From assembly GCF_022346615.1 (NCBI RefSeq), contig NZ_JAKRNS010000001.1, forward strand, positions 124,001 through 188,000: DNA of 64,000 nucleotides, read 5' to 3'. Both the position numbers and the translations under genes were made by a program. The DNA is from Staphylococcus sp. ACRSN. Its GTDB lineage: Bacteria; Bacillota; Bacilli; Staphylococcales; Staphylococcaceae. Below the pieces are notes generated by a model. The model was not told where the DNA came from. It saw nothing but the letters and a program-made list of their open reading frames with translations, and ran no database searches. This document shows, piece by piece, positions 1 to 9,179 of this stretch (position 1 is its first letter; each line of letters begins with the position of its first letter).

Positions 1-269
1 ACGCCTGTAGCTGTTTGAATTTCAGAAGTATATTTTTGAATAGCTTGTTCATCTTTTTTGTTGTTTAAGCCTGACTTGACGATATCTGATTGCGCAATCG
101 TACGTGAAATGACGTCTGACTTTTCTTCAGCTGTTTTATGCACGGCATGCCGCACCGTATTACTAATCAGAAGGCTGGTGATTAATAGTGAAAATATTAC
201 TACTAAACAGACATATATAATGATTATTGTGCTAAGTTTGAGTTGTCGTTTTTGCAAAATACTGCCCAT
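1..269 (-). CDS. Sensor histidine kinase, N-terminal part (cut by window edge)
   Basis: Reading the minus strand from the ATG at 269 gives about 89 residues: a short basic start (MGSILQKRQLKLS), one transmembrane helix at about residues 13-36, then an extracytoplasmic stretch with ISRTIAQSDIVKSGL. That pattern resembles the sensor domain of CitA/DcuS-type kinases that detect di- or tricarboxylates. The kinase domains lie outside the window, so the ligand and partner regulator are unknown. No good ribosome binding site precedes this ATG (AGG abuts it), so the start is provisional. It is transcribed away from the MerR gene. Confidence 0.6.
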   Translation of the reverse strand, partial: MGSILQKRQLKLSTIIIIYVCLVVIFSLLITSLLISNTVRHAVHKTAEEKSDVISRTIAQSDIVKSGLNNKKDEQAIQKYTSEIQTATG

Positions 270-645
270 CCTAACTTTGTTTAAGCAACTAATGTAATAG
301 ATTTTCTTCTTAATAATGGTTAATTTTAATTTTGGTTTACACCATAAATAGTTGCTAAATTATGTACTTATTTCTCCTAAATAAGAATATCTTAAAATTA
401 TAATTTTACAACCTTTAATTAGAAAATTTAGTTAATTTAGTTTTTAAATACATAAAGCAATTTAGATTTAATATATTGAAAGTAAGTTTTCACTGATGGT
501 TAGCTTTTTATTATCAAAGTACAATCGGTTAAACTAGAAGTAAATATTGTGAAATTATAGCGATAAAGAGTGACGCTATTCTATGTGATAGAAATGTCTT
601 TTACAAGCGTTGAATAGAATCTGTCAAAGATTGAGGAGATAAATG
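270..645. other. AT-rich intergenic region between kinase and MerR gene
   Basis: This 376-base gap separates two divergent genes and must hold both promoters. No ORF with a ribosome binding site was found. A short inverted repeat (ATAGCG at 557-562, CGCTAT at 574-579, 11-base spacer) is the only symmetric element noticed; its role is unknown. Confidence 0.4.
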
Positions 646-1461
646 ATGAGTGTATCAGAAACAATTTTTACAACAGGAGAATTTGCGACATTATGTAATG
701 TTAAAAAGCAAACCTTGTTCCATTATGATGAAGTCGGAATTTTGAAACCTGAGTATAGAAATGATAAAGGATATCGTTATTATTCTTTAAAGCAACTTGA
801 AACATTTAGTGTTATTGAAATTTTGAAAGATTTACAATTATCACTTACTGAAATCAAAACATTTTTAGATGCAAGATCCATTACTGAAACAATTAAGTTA
901 TTAGAGTTTAAAGAACATGAAATTGATCGGCAGATTAAAGCAATGGAACAACTTAAATTATCAATACAAAACCGTAGACAGAATCTAAAGGAATCCAATG
1001 ATGCGGACTTTGAAAATATTGAAATCGTTACATTACCGAAAAGTTATTACTTATTTAGCGAAAGTATTGCAGGTAAGTCATTAAAGGCTGGTTCACATAC
1101 ATTAATGCGGTTTATCCGAGATAACCAGTTAGACTTCGGTCACCCTATCGGCGCACTGCTCGCTAAAGAACATATCATGAAAGATGATTACGATGGCTAT
1201 CAATATTTCTATATTAAGATAGATTATGACATTGCCAAGGCACATCATATACGACCAGGGGGGCAATTTGTTGTTGCTTACCACGAAGGTCACGATGATA
1301 CAATTTATAAAACGCATCAAAGAATTAAACAGTTTTTAAAGGCGGATCACTATCATATGATTGGTGACAGTTACGAAGAATATGTTGTAGATGAGATAAG
1401 TACAGACGGTCCAGATAAATATGTCACAAAAGTATGTATTCCGGTAAAACAGAATAATTAA
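646..1461 (+). CDS. MerR-family regulator with GyrI-like ligand-binding domain
   Basis: A 271-residue protein. The N-terminus (FTTGEFATLCNVKKQTLFHY) is a MerR winged helix-turn-helix, followed by a dimerisation helix at about 80-120 and a C-terminal GyrI/BmrR-type effector domain of about 140 residues that usually binds bulky hydrophobic or cationic drugs. Two ATG codons lie side by side (643 and 646); the second is better spaced (7 nt) from GAGGAG. It is followed after 113 bases by a drug-exporter gene whose promoter has the MerR architecture, so it is inferred to activate that exporter when ligand binds. Organisation resembles BmrR-controlled multidrug efflux. Confidence 0.85.
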   Translation: MSVSETIFTTGEFATLCNVKKQTLFHYDEVGILKPEYRNDKGYRYYSLKQLETFSVIEILKDLQLSLTEIKTFLDARSITETIKLLEFKEHEIDRQIKAMEQLKLSIQNRRQNLKESNDADFENIEIVTLPKSYYLFSESIAGKSLKAGSHTLMRFIRDNQLDFGHPIGALLAKEHIMKDDYDGYQYFYIKIDYDIAKAHHIRPGGQFVVAYHEGHDDTIYKTHQRIKQFLKADHYHMIGDSYEEYVVDEISTDGPDKYVTKVCIPVKQNN

Positions 1462-1514
1462 TTTAAGACAGCTTAATTGTTAATGGTAATTTTAAAAAAA
1501 GTAAATCTCACTTA

Positions 1515-1545
1515 TTGACTATACGGTTACCATATAGTTTATATT
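1515..1545 (+). promoter_or_regulatory. MerR-type promoter with 19-bp spacer and operator palindrome
   Basis: A -35 hexamer TTGACT (1515-1520) and -10 TATATT (1540-1545) are separated by exactly 19 bp, the over-long spacing that MerR activators correct by untwisting DNA. A 21-bp near-palindrome (ACTATACGGT-T-ACCATATAGT, 1518-1538, one mismatch between arms) fills the spacer. It sits about 30 bp before the exporter gene, matching its control by the MerR regulator just upstream. Confidence 0.8.
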
Positions 1546-1574
1546 TTTTATTGTAGAGAAAGTAGGTGAGCACA

Positions 1575-3071
1575 ATGACACTTAAAAAAATGGCAATATT
1601 AGCCTTAGTATCCAGTGCATTATTCTTAATCGTCATAGATATGACCGTATTATATACAGCATTACCGATATTAACGCATGATTTACATGCTTCAGCAACA
1701 GAAAAATTATGGATTGTAAATGCATACGCGCTCGTTGTAGCAGGTTTATTACCAGGTTTAGGTACATTAGGTGACTTTGTAGGTCATAAGCGTATGTTTT
1801 TAACAGGTTTAACGATATTTGGGGGCGCGTCATTGTTAGCTGCAAGCGCAGCATCACCCGAGATGTTAATCGTCGCCAGAGTAGTATTAGCGATTGGTGC
1901 AGCAGCAATGATGCCACCTACGCTTTCAATTATTAAACGTACATTTGTAGATGAACAAGAGCGCGCATTTGCATTAGGCGTATGGTCTGCAATTACAGCA
2001 GCTGGTGCTGGACTTGGTCCTGTTATAGGAGGAGGACTGTTAGCATACTTCTCTTGGCATTCTGTGTTTATCATCAATATACCGATTGTAATTATTGTTT
2101 TAATATTATCTTATATAGTTGTACCAAATTATCCTGTTCAAAAGACAGGACGTTGGGATGTTATCAGTTCTATTCAAATAATGATTGGGCTTATCAGTGT
2201 CGTATATGCAATCAAAGAAGTTACGAAGCAAGATCCTAATATCTTGTTAGCTGGAATAACTTTGGTCATAGGTTTGATTGCAATAGCCTTATTTATTACA
2301 AGACAAAATAAGATTCCACAACCGTTAATTAATTTGAAAATCTTTAAAAATATTCATTTTACTGTGGGGACTTTAGTTGCTATCGTCACAGCATTTACGA
2401 TGATGGGATTTGAATATATCTTGTCCCAGAGGCTACAACTTGTTTTAGATTTAACAGCATTTCAAGCAGGATTAATTGTTATGACGATGGCAGTAGCATC
2501 ATTAGTAGGGGCAATCGGCATCGGAATGATTCTAACGAAGTATGGCACATTAAAGTTACAATGGATAACATTACTCATTGCATGGATTGGTGTTATCATA
2601 TTTTATTGGGTACTCGACGGTTCACTAGTGATTCAGATTATTACACTGATGTTAGTAGGTTTAGGGTTAGGTGGTGCTATGACACTAGCATCTACTGCTA
2701 TTATGACAAATACATCCGATGAAAATTCAGGTATGGCTGCCTCTATAGAGGAAGTATCATTCGAATTTGGTGGTTCATTGGGTATTGCAGTACTCGGCGG
2801 TCTATTTTCAATGTTTTATAGCCTATCATTTAACTTTAAAGAAAGTGGTATTAATCTAACTAAAGCTAAAGGTAGTCTTGATGAAACATTAATTCAGGCA
2901 GAACAACAACCAGAATATATCAGCAAACCATTGATTGAAGCAGGTAAACTTGCGTTTGATCAGTCATTTTCCATTATTATGATTATTGGTAGTATCATTA
3001 TCGGCGCGACCATTATTTTACTGATGCTATTAGATTATAAAAATAGACAACAAACATCAGTAATTGAATAA
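1575..3071 (+). CDS. DHA2-family MFS multidrug exporter, QacA/SmvA-like
   Basis: A 498-residue, 14-transmembrane-helix major facilitator. TM1 carries the acidic motif DMTVLYTALP, as in QacA/SmvA antiseptic and dye exporters, followed by EKLWIVNAYALVVAGLLPG and the motif A loop GDFVGHKR. Proton-driven efflux of lipophilic cations is the usual job of this family; substrate range here is inferred. ATG 1575 is preferred over GTG 1566 because AGGTG lies 6 nt upstream of it. The MerR-type promoter directly upstream implies induction by a drug-like ligand rather than the TetR control seen for plasmid qacA. Confidence 0.85.
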   Translation: MTLKKMAILALVSSALFLIVIDMTVLYTALPILTHDLHASATEKLWIVNAYALVVAGLLPGLGTLGDFVGHKRMFLTGLTIFGGASLLAASAASPEMLIVARVVLAIGAAAMMPPTLSIIKRTFVDEQERAFALGVWSAITAAGAGLGPVIGGGLLAYFSWHSVFIINIPIVIIVLILSYIVVPNYPVQKTGRWDVISSIQIMIGLISVVYAIKEVTKQDPNILLAGITLVIGLIAIALFITRQNKIPQPLINLKIFKNIHFTVGTLVAIVTAFTMMGFEYILSQRLQLVLDLTAFQAGLIVMTMAVASLVGAIGIGMILTKYGTLKLQWITLLIAWIGVIIFYWVLDGSLVIQIITLMLVGLGLGGAMTLASTAIMTNTSDENSGMAASIEEVSFEFGGSLGIAVLGGLFSMFYSLSFNFKESGINLTKAKGSLDETLIQAEQQPEYISKPLIEAGKLAFDQSFSIIMIIGSIIIGATIILLMLLDYKNRQQTSVIE

Positions 3072-3139
3072 ATCTTAAATATTAAAGCGCAATCAGCTGT
3101 TTGAAAGAAATAGAATAGGCGATTTGCCATACTAAATAG

Positions 3140-3165
3140 CCCCTCACTATTAGATTAGTGAGGGG
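3140..3165. terminator. Bidirectional terminator between exporter and sucrose repressor
   Basis: Perfect 10-bp stem CCCCTCACTA / TAGTGAGGGG with a 6-base loop, between two convergent genes. The flanking T-run is weak. The stem closely resembles the hairpin at 9073-9105. Confidence 0.75.
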
Positions 3166-3225
3166 ATTATTGCATATGTTCAAGGCATTAATGTTAATTG
3201 TATTATTACTTTATGGTAGTTAGTC

Positions 3226-4203
3226 TTAACTTGTGCTACCTTCCCATAATTCGACGGGGAGGACATATTCGTTTTCTGTAGTTTCATTTTCCAAACGTTT
3301 TTTCAAGATATCTAGTGCAGTATCAGCCATAAGATCAATAGGTTGAATAATAGTCGTTAAGTCAGGTTGAATGTGACGCATAATCTGAGTACCATCATAT
3401 CCTACTATCTTAAAGTCTGTAGGAACCTGTTTTCCCGTTTCATAAGCAAGCTGTAAAATGATTGCAGCATCAACATCATTTGATGCAAAAACACCTTCAA
3501 TATCTTGGTATTTATTTAGGATTTCTCTGAAATAGGACTTTTTATTGGTTTCAGTTAGACTAAAATCGACTTCATAACAAATTGGTTCTAACTCATGTGC
3601 CATCATAGTGTCAATATAGGCAGTTTTTCTACGATGTGCTGGAGTTTCTAAATCTATAGGACCATGAATATGTAAGATTTTTGTCAGGCCACGATTTATT
3701 AAACGTTCAGTTGCTAGCTTTCCGCCGTTATAATTATCTGATTCAATAATAGGAATATCCTCGTTCATAATCCTATCAATAGCAACAATAGGCAACTGGG
3801 TGTTTTCATACTGTTCAATATTTTGGTTATGTGTACCGACAATCAGGCCATCAATTTGATTGGATAATAGCTGTTCAAGATAATGGCGTTCCTTTTCAGG
3901 ATCATTCATAGAGTTGCCAATAATCACCTTGTAACCTTGGCGATATAATTTTATTTCTAAAGCCTCTACAAGCTCTCCAAAAAAAGGGTTTGCGACCGTA
4001 GGGAATAATAATCCAATGATTTTAGTCTGTTTATTATACAATTGTCGTGCCACAGAATTGGGTTTATAGTTTAAAGTTTTAATGGCATCGTTTACCTTAT
4101 CAATCGTTTCTTGACTAAGATAGCCTCTTTTATTCAGCACTCTAGATACAGTCGTTTTAGATACATTTGCTAACTTAGCCACATCTTCTAATTTAGGTTT
4201 CAT
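3226..4203 (-). CDS. scrR: LacI-family sucrose operon repressor
   Basis: A 325-residue LacI/GalR repressor: helix-turn-helix LEDVAKLANVSKTTVSRVLN at the N-terminus with the hinge at about residues 45-60, then a periplasmic-binding-protein-like effector core. It matches my recollection of staphylococcal ScrR (RGYLSQETID, LLFPTVANPFFGELV, NQIDGLIVGTHN). The start is the ATG at 4203, 5 nt after GAGGAGG; an upstream in-frame ATG would place that site inside the gene. The sucrose genes it should control lie at 9180-11928, separated by an unrelated two-component/exporter unit. A perfect LacI-type palindrome is present at their promoter but none was found upstream of this gene. Confidence 0.8.
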   Translation of the reverse strand: MKPKLEDVAKLANVSKTTVSRVLNKRGYLSQETIDKVNDAIKTLNYKPNSVARQLYNKQTKIIGLLFPTVANPFFGELVEALEIKLYRQGYKVIIGNSMNDPEKERHYLEQLLSNQIDGLIVGTHNQNIEQYENTQLPIVAIDRIMNEDIPIIESDNYNGGKLATERLINRGLTKILHIHGPIDLETPAHRRKTAYIDTMMAHELEPICYEVDFSLTETNKKSYFREILNKYQDIEGVFASNDVDAAIILQLAYETGKQVPTDFKIVGYDGTQIMRHIQPDLTTIIQPIDLMADTALDILKKRLENETTENEYVLPVELWEGSTS

Positions 4204-4438
4204 ATAAACCTCCTCAATCAAACTTCATTACTTATAGTGTAATCAATTATTTTAGAAAGTAAAATGAAAGTCCATTTTAGATTGAACGTTGAGATAAGTA
4301 TTAGTTGCAAAAAAATAAGAGAAATAAGTATTGAGGTTCTAATATCTATTGTAAAATTTTTGTTGTCAAAATATGATAGGATAATCAATAATGAATGTTT
4401 TACAAGGCATTTAAAAATTATTTAGAGGTGTAAATCAA

Positions 4439-5614
4439 TTGAATGAATCAAACTTTGATTATACTAACGAAAGTAAGTTGCCGGTCTTAACTTGGATATT
4501 AATCACTTATTTGGGAGCTATAATTCTTCAAACAATAGAAAATCCACTAATCATAAATAGCATACTATTTACTATTCTGATTTTTGGAATATATTTATTA
4601 TATTCATCTATATATTTTTTCAAAAAGAATATTCCATATATGTATATAATTATTATGAATATCTTAATTTTAGTAGCTTCTATGTTGATGGATGAAGCAA
4701 TGCCAGCTATACTAATCGGATTATATTCACTTTTGATTGGCCAGAGCGTCAGTCTTTATTCGGAAAAATGGAAAATAATCATACACTTAATCAGCTCTCT
4801 TTTTATAATATGCTTCATGATTTTAATTACTGGAAACTCACACAACTTATTTATGTACCTCATTATACTTATACCTATAATGACTAGTGTTCTTGGCTTT
4901 TCCTTTATGTTTTATAAACAAGTAAATGCTAAATTAGAAATAGAACATACATTGAATGAGATTGAGTTAGCTTATCAACAAGTAGAATATCTGACACTTT
5001 TAAATGAGCGTCAAAGGTTAGCTCGGGATTTACATGATACCCTCGCACAAGGGGTCGCAGGTTATATCATGCAATTAGAAGCTTTAGAGAATTATTTGAA
5101 CAATAATGATATTAAAAAAAGCAAAGAAATTGTAAAATATTCTAAATCTACTGCAAGAGAAACACTTAATGAAGCAAGAGAAGCTATTGATAATTTACGG
5201 TTACAATCGAGTTCAACAATAAATTATTCTCAAAGTTTAAACGATTATATTGAACATAAAATTAGTAATGAAAATTTTGAATATAAAATTAATATTCAAG
5301 ACATAGATACAATCTCACCATTTATATTTGAGCATATTAAAAAAATTATTGGAGAATCTATAGCAAATATTAAAAAACACGCTCAAGCTCATTGTATTAA
5401 GATTGATATACAAAGAAATAAATCAAGTGAGATATGGGTTAGAGTAGAAGATGATGGTGTTGGATTTGAAGTTGATAGTATAAAACACTTAAAAAATAAT
5501 TATGGTTTAGAAGGTTTGAAAGAACGTGTTGAAATATTGGATGGAAAAATAAATATTTTTAGTACAAAAGGCAAAGGTACGATAATCAACGTAATATTAC
5601 CTATAAAGGAGTAG
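4439..5614 (+). CDS. ydfH: NarL-type sensor histidine kinase, YdfH-like
   Basis: A 391-residue kinase starting at TTG 8 nt after AGAGGTG. Residues 15-160 hold about five membrane helices, followed by a coiled linker, a HisKA_3 dimerisation domain with phospho-acceptor His about 199 (RLARDLHDT) and a HATPase domain (ESIANIKKHA, DDGVGFE, YGLEGLKER). Its stop is 6 bases before the response regulator, and an MMPL exporter follows. This order, kinase-regulator-RND exporter, is that of ydfH-ydfI-ydfJ in Bacillus subtilis. The signal is unknown; a membrane-perturbing compound or lipid is plausible. Confidence 0.85.
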   Translation: MNESNFDYTNESKLPVLTWILITYLGAIILQTIENPLIINSILFTILIFGIYLLYSSIYFFKKNIPYMYIIIMNILILVASMLMDEAMPAILIGLYSLLIGQSVSLYSEKWKIIIHLISSLFIICFMILITGNSHNLFMYLIILIPIMTSVLGFSFMFYKQVNAKLEIEHTLNEIELAYQQVEYLTLLNERQRLARDLHDTLAQGVAGYIMQLEALENYLNNNDIKKSKEIVKYSKSTARETLNEAREAIDNLRLQSSSTINYSQSLNDYIEHKISNENFEYKINIQDIDTISPFIFEHIKKIIGESIANIKKHAQAHCIKIDIQRNKSSEIWVRVEDDGVGFEVDSIKHLKNNYGLEGLKERVEILDGKINIFSTKGKGTIINVILPIKE

Positions 5615-5620
5615 ATTTAT

Positions 5621-6265
5621 ATTAATAAAATAAAAATCGTTTTAATTGATGATCATTTAGTGGTGCGAGAAGGATTGAAAATGATTTTAGAGATTGAAGA
5701 AAAATACGAAATAGTTGCAGAAGCAAGTAATGGCAAAGAAGGATTGAAAATAATAGAAAAATATAATCCTGATATTATATTGTTAGATTTGAAAATGCCA
5801 GAAATTGATGGTACAGAAGTTATAGAAATTTTGAATAAAAAAGGAATCAATACACCAATAATTATACTAACTACATATAATGAGGAAGATCTAATAAAAA
5901 AAGCTATAACGTTAGGCGCGAAAGGGTATTTGTTGAAAGATACGACAAAAGAAAAATTATTTAACACAATTAATACCGTCGTAAAAGGTGAAACAGTTTT
6001 GTCATCAAATATATTAAATGAATTTATATCATCTTTTGGTGAAAAAAGAGACAAAAGTGCCTCAGAAGAATTTGTATTTACTGAAAAAGAAAAAATTATT
6101 CTTAAAGCTATTGCTCAAGGGGATACGAGTAAAAAAATCGCATTGGATTTAAAATTATCTGAACGAACAGTAAAAGCATATTTAACTAATATTTATACAA
6201 AATTAGGAGTTTCTTCTCGCTCTGAAGCGGTAGCGATGGCTTTTAAGAAAAAAATTATTATATAA
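5621..6265 (+). CDS. ydfI: LuxR/NarL-type response regulator, YdfI-like, apparent ATT start
   Basis: A 214-residue regulator: receiver domain with acidic pair D10-D11 (VLIDDH), phospho-acceptor D56 (IILLDLKMPE) and conserved Lys near 106, then a LuxR-type helix-turn-helix at about 150-210. The first conventional start codon is GTG 5660, which would delete the acidic pocket. In frame upstream, ATT 5621 lies 9 nt after AAGGAG (5606-5611) and gives the expected NKIKIVLIDDH terminus; the preceding in-frame stop is at 5612-5614. I therefore call ATT as start. Alternatively this strain carries an ATG-to-ATT change that lowers expression. Tandem repeats just downstream look like its binding site. 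Confidence 0.8.
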   Translation: MNKIKIVLIDDHLVVREGLKMILEIEEKYEIVAEASNGKEGLKIIEKYNPDIILLDLKMPEIDGTEVIEILNKKGINTPIIILTTYNEEDLIKKAITLGAKGYLLKDTTKEKLFNTINTVVKGETVLSSNILNEFISSFGEKRDKSASEEFVFTEKEKIILKAIAQGDTSKKIALDLKLSERTVKAYLTNIYTKLGVSSRSEAVAMAFKKKIII

Positions 6266-6268
6266 TTT

Positions 6269-6303
6269 GCCCAAAAGTTCAATATAATAATGCCCAAAAG
6301 TAC
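6269..6303 (+). promoter_or_regulatory. Tandem YdfI-type operator boxes
   Basis: Two 12-mers, GCCCAAAAGTTC (6269-6280) and GCCCAAAAGTAC (6292-6303), repeat directly with a 23-bp period about 65 bp upstream of the exporter gene. They fit the tandem 12-mer (GCCC..A.GTAC) I recall for B. subtilis YdfI at ydfJ. Inferred activation site for the exporter, giving it its own inducible promoter within the operon. Confidence 0.75.
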
Positions 6304-6368
6304 ATTACATAAGAAATAACTTTTCATTAATATAAAGATTATATTTTGATGAAAGGGAAGGTTATGTA

Positions 6369-8873
6369 ATGGGAAACCTCTTATATAAATTAGGAAATTG
6401 GTCCTATAATAAAAGAAGAAAAGTGTTAACTAGTTGGATTGTAATTATCATAGCTCTAGGAATTTTACTTGCAAATTTAGGAATAAATTTTGATGAAAAT
6501 ATGTCTATACCAGGGACTAAGTCTGAGAAAGCTATGAACTTGGTGAATAAGGAATTTCCTTCAAGTGAAAAAGAAGATGCTGGAAAAGTAAAAATGGTTT
6601 TTAAAGCACCTAAAAATAAAGAAATGACAACTCAGACAACCCAAAATAAAATAGAAAAATCTTTAAGTGATATTTCTAAAGATAAATATGTTAAATCAGT
6701 AACTTCACCTTATGAAGGTGGAACTATAAGTAAAGATAAAAAAGTTGCTTATGCTGATATCACTTATAAAAATAAAAAAGAAAATGTTAAAGATTCCTCT
6801 AAAGATAAAATTAAGCAAGTGAAAAAGCATTTGGAAGCTAGTAATATAACAACAGAGTTAGGTGGCAACGTAGAATTCACCTCTACTGATATTGGGGGAG
6901 CTTCTGAAGTTATAGGGATAGTTATAGCATTCCTTATACTAGCCTTTACATTTGCATCATTTATTTCAGCTGGTATACCTATAATAACAGCTATTATAGG
7001 TTTGGTAATAGGTATGTTATCCATTGCTATAGGAACTAATTTTGCTCCCATACAATCAGTTAGTTTAACTTTGGCTGTTATGATCAGTTTAGCTGTAGGA
7101 ATAGATTATGCGTTATTTATCCTTTCTAGGTATCGACAACATCTGGGTGAAGGGATGAATGTTCAAGAGTCAATTTCTCGTGCTATAGCAACAGCTGGTA
7201 GTGCAGTAGTCTTTGCAGGACTTACTGTCGTAGTAGCGCTTTGTGGTTTATCTATTGTTGGCATTCCATTTTTAACAGCAATGGGATTAACAGCTGCGTT
7301 AAGCGTGTTTATAGTTATATTAATCGCTATTACGCTTTTACCTGCAATAATAGGAATGTTTGGTTATAAAATAAAACCTAGCAAAAAAAATAGGTTGTTA
7401 TCATGGTCTCATTCTAAAAAAAGTAAAAAGAATTCTAACTTGTGGGGACGTATTGTAACTAAATTACCAACATTAACGATTATTATAACTATTGTCCTTG
7501 CTGTTTTATTAAGTTTATCGGCCCTTAAAATGGATTTAGGTATTCCGGATGATAGTATGAAATCTAAAGATACTGACAATAGAAAAGCTTACGATTTAAT
7601 GTCAGAGGGATTTGGGGAAGGCGTTAATGGACCCTTAGTTGTAGTGATGAAAAGCTCTAGTGAAAAAAAGGCAAATAAATTTTTCTCTGAGACAAAAAAT
7701 AATATAGAAAATCTACCTAATATAGAAAACATGAGTGAAATAATACCTAATAAAAAAGGTAATGTTGCGATGGTAAACATCCAACCAAAAACAGGACCAA
7801 ATGACACAAAAACTAAAAAGTTAGTTCATTCTATACAAAAAAAGGCCAAAAATATTAATGATAATGAGTTAATGGTTACAGGTTCAACAGCGGTAAATAT
7901 AGATATATCTGATAAACTTAGCGAAGCTGTACCGAAGTTTGTATCTATCATAGCTATATTTGCTTTGATTTTGTTAACTTTTGTTTTTAGATCCATATTA
8001 GTGCCTTTAAAAGCAGTTTTAGGATTCTTAATGACATTAACTGCAACTATTGGTTTTGCAGTATTAGTATTACAAGAAGGACATTTGAATAACATATTTT
8101 CAATAGCTGAAAAGGGTCCACTATTAAACTTTATGCCTATTCTAATTACTGGTATATTATTCGGATTAGCTATGGATTATGAAGTTTTCCTAGTAAGTAG
8201 GATGAGAGAAAGATATATAGAAACAAAAAATGCTAAAGATGCAGTTTTATATGGTATGAAACATAGTGGTCCAATTGTAACAGCAGCAGCATTAATTATG
8301 ATTGCAGTGTTTGCTAGTTTTATTTTTGTTGAAGACATTACTATTAAATCAATGGGACTTACGCTTGCATTTGGAGTATTATTTGATGCTTTCATCGTAA
8401 GGATGACTTTTGTCCCTGCAGTTATGTTTATACTTGGAAAATGGTCTTGGTATTTACCTAAGTGGCTTGATAATATCCTACCAAGTATTGATATAGAAGG
8501 TAATAATATAGAAAAAGATGGTGACTATTCGCCACCGAACTTTAATTCTTCATACGAATTATACAATAAAGAAACTAATCAGATTAAGACAATAAAGATC
8601 AATAAAAAAACACTTAACTTATATAATGAATTAAATAATGTGCTATATGATGAGCACTTAATGTTTAAGGCATTACTTAAATATTCTAAAGAAATCGATT
8701 ATGGTATATATCAAAAATTCACATCAGATTTTAAAAGCACAGTTGAAACACAAGGAACTACTACTGAAAAAAATAATGCCAATAATAAAGAGTTAATGGA
8801 CCTTTTAAATAAACAAAGCGAAAACATTAACATGGTGAATAGAATTTTATTGAAAGTAATAGAAAAGGATTAG
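6369..8873 (+). CDS. ydfJ: MMPL/RND-family exporter, YdfJ-like
   Basis: An 834-residue MMPL protein with two repeated halves: TM1 at about 20-38, an extracytoplasmic domain, a bundle of helices at about 175-330, a second large loop, and a second bundle at about 510-690. A basic, Asn-rich cytoplasmic tail of about 130 residues follows. MMPL proteins move lipids or lipophilic compounds out using the proton gradient. GGGAAGG precedes the ATG. The adjacent YdfHI-like system and boxes imply induced expression. Substrate cannot be read from sequence; self-protection or lipid export are both possible. Confidence 0.85.
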   Translation: MGNLLYKLGNWSYNKRRKVLTSWIVIIIALGILLANLGINFDENMSIPGTKSEKAMNLVNKEFPSSEKEDAGKVKMVFKAPKNKEMTTQTTQNKIEKSLSDISKDKYVKSVTSPYEGGTISKDKKVAYADITYKNKKENVKDSSKDKIKQVKKHLEASNITTELGGNVEFTSTDIGGASEVIGIVIAFLILAFTFASFISAGIPIITAIIGLVIGMLSIAIGTNFAPIQSVSLTLAVMISLAVGIDYALFILSRYRQHLGEGMNVQESISRAIATAGSAVVFAGLTVVVALCGLSIVGIPFLTAMGLTAALSVFIVILIAITLLPAIIGMFGYKIKPSKKNRLLSWSHSKKSKKNSNLWGRIVTKLPTLTIIITIVLAVLLSLSALKMDLGIPDDSMKSKDTDNRKAYDLMSEGFGEGVNGPLVVVMKSSSEKKANKFFSETKNNIENLPNIENMSEIIPNKKGNVAMVNIQPKTGPNDTKTKKLVHSIQKKAKNINDNELMVTGSTAVNIDISDKLSEAVPKFVSIIAIFALILLTFVFRSILVPLKAVLGFLMTLTATIGFAVLVLQEGHLNNIFSIAEKGPLLNFMPILITGILFGLAMDYEVFLVSRMRERYIETKNAKDAVLYGMKHSGPIVTAAALIMIAVFASFIFVEDITIKSMGLTLAFGVLFDAFIVRMTFVPAVMFILGKWSWYLPKWLDNILPSIDIEGNNIEKDGDYSPPNFNSSYELYNKETNQIKTIKINKKTLNLYNELNNVLYDEHLMFKALLKYSKEIDYGIYQKFTSDFKSTVETQGTTTEKNNANNKELMDLLNKQSENINMVNRILLKVIEKD

Positions 8874-9072
8874 ATTAAACTTTTTTATTACTATAATTAC
8901 TGTTACAAATTTGATTTTGAAGCGGTTAAGGTGTTGGAATATAAACCCGATAAAAATAGCTATTAAATAATTTTTAAACATAGGAAAATGCTCTTAAGCG
9001 TTTTTATTTGTTAATAGTCTACTTTTAAGGGAGTAATGGATTTATAATTAAATTAACATAATTTAATGGACT

Positions 9073-9105
9073 AGCCCCCTCGCTATTAAAAATAGTGAGG
9101 GGGCT
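9073..9105. terminator. Strong hairpin terminator in the gap after the MMPL gene
   Basis: 15-bp stem AGCCCCCTCGCTATT / AATAGTGAGGGGGCT with an AAA loop and one G-T pair, between convergent genes. The rest of the 306-base gap (8874-9179) holds no ORF with a ribosome binding site and nothing else recognisable. The stem is close to that at 3140-3165, so the repressor-YdfHIJ block is bracketed by similar hairpins. Confidence 0.8.
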
Positions 9106-9179
9106 TTGATCTAGTTATGTTATTTAATTGCTTGTTGTTAGTTCAAATAATCATTTTTCAAAAATAATCTATTTTAATA

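Noticed and set aside
58-297. 79-codon plus-strand ORF at the left edge
   Set aside because: The minus strand encodes a convincing sensor-kinase N-terminus over the same bases; this frame has no ribosome binding site.
5653-6054. 133-codon minus-strand ORF inside the response regulator
   Set aside because: Lies opposite conserved receiver-domain codons with low-complexity composition; shadow.
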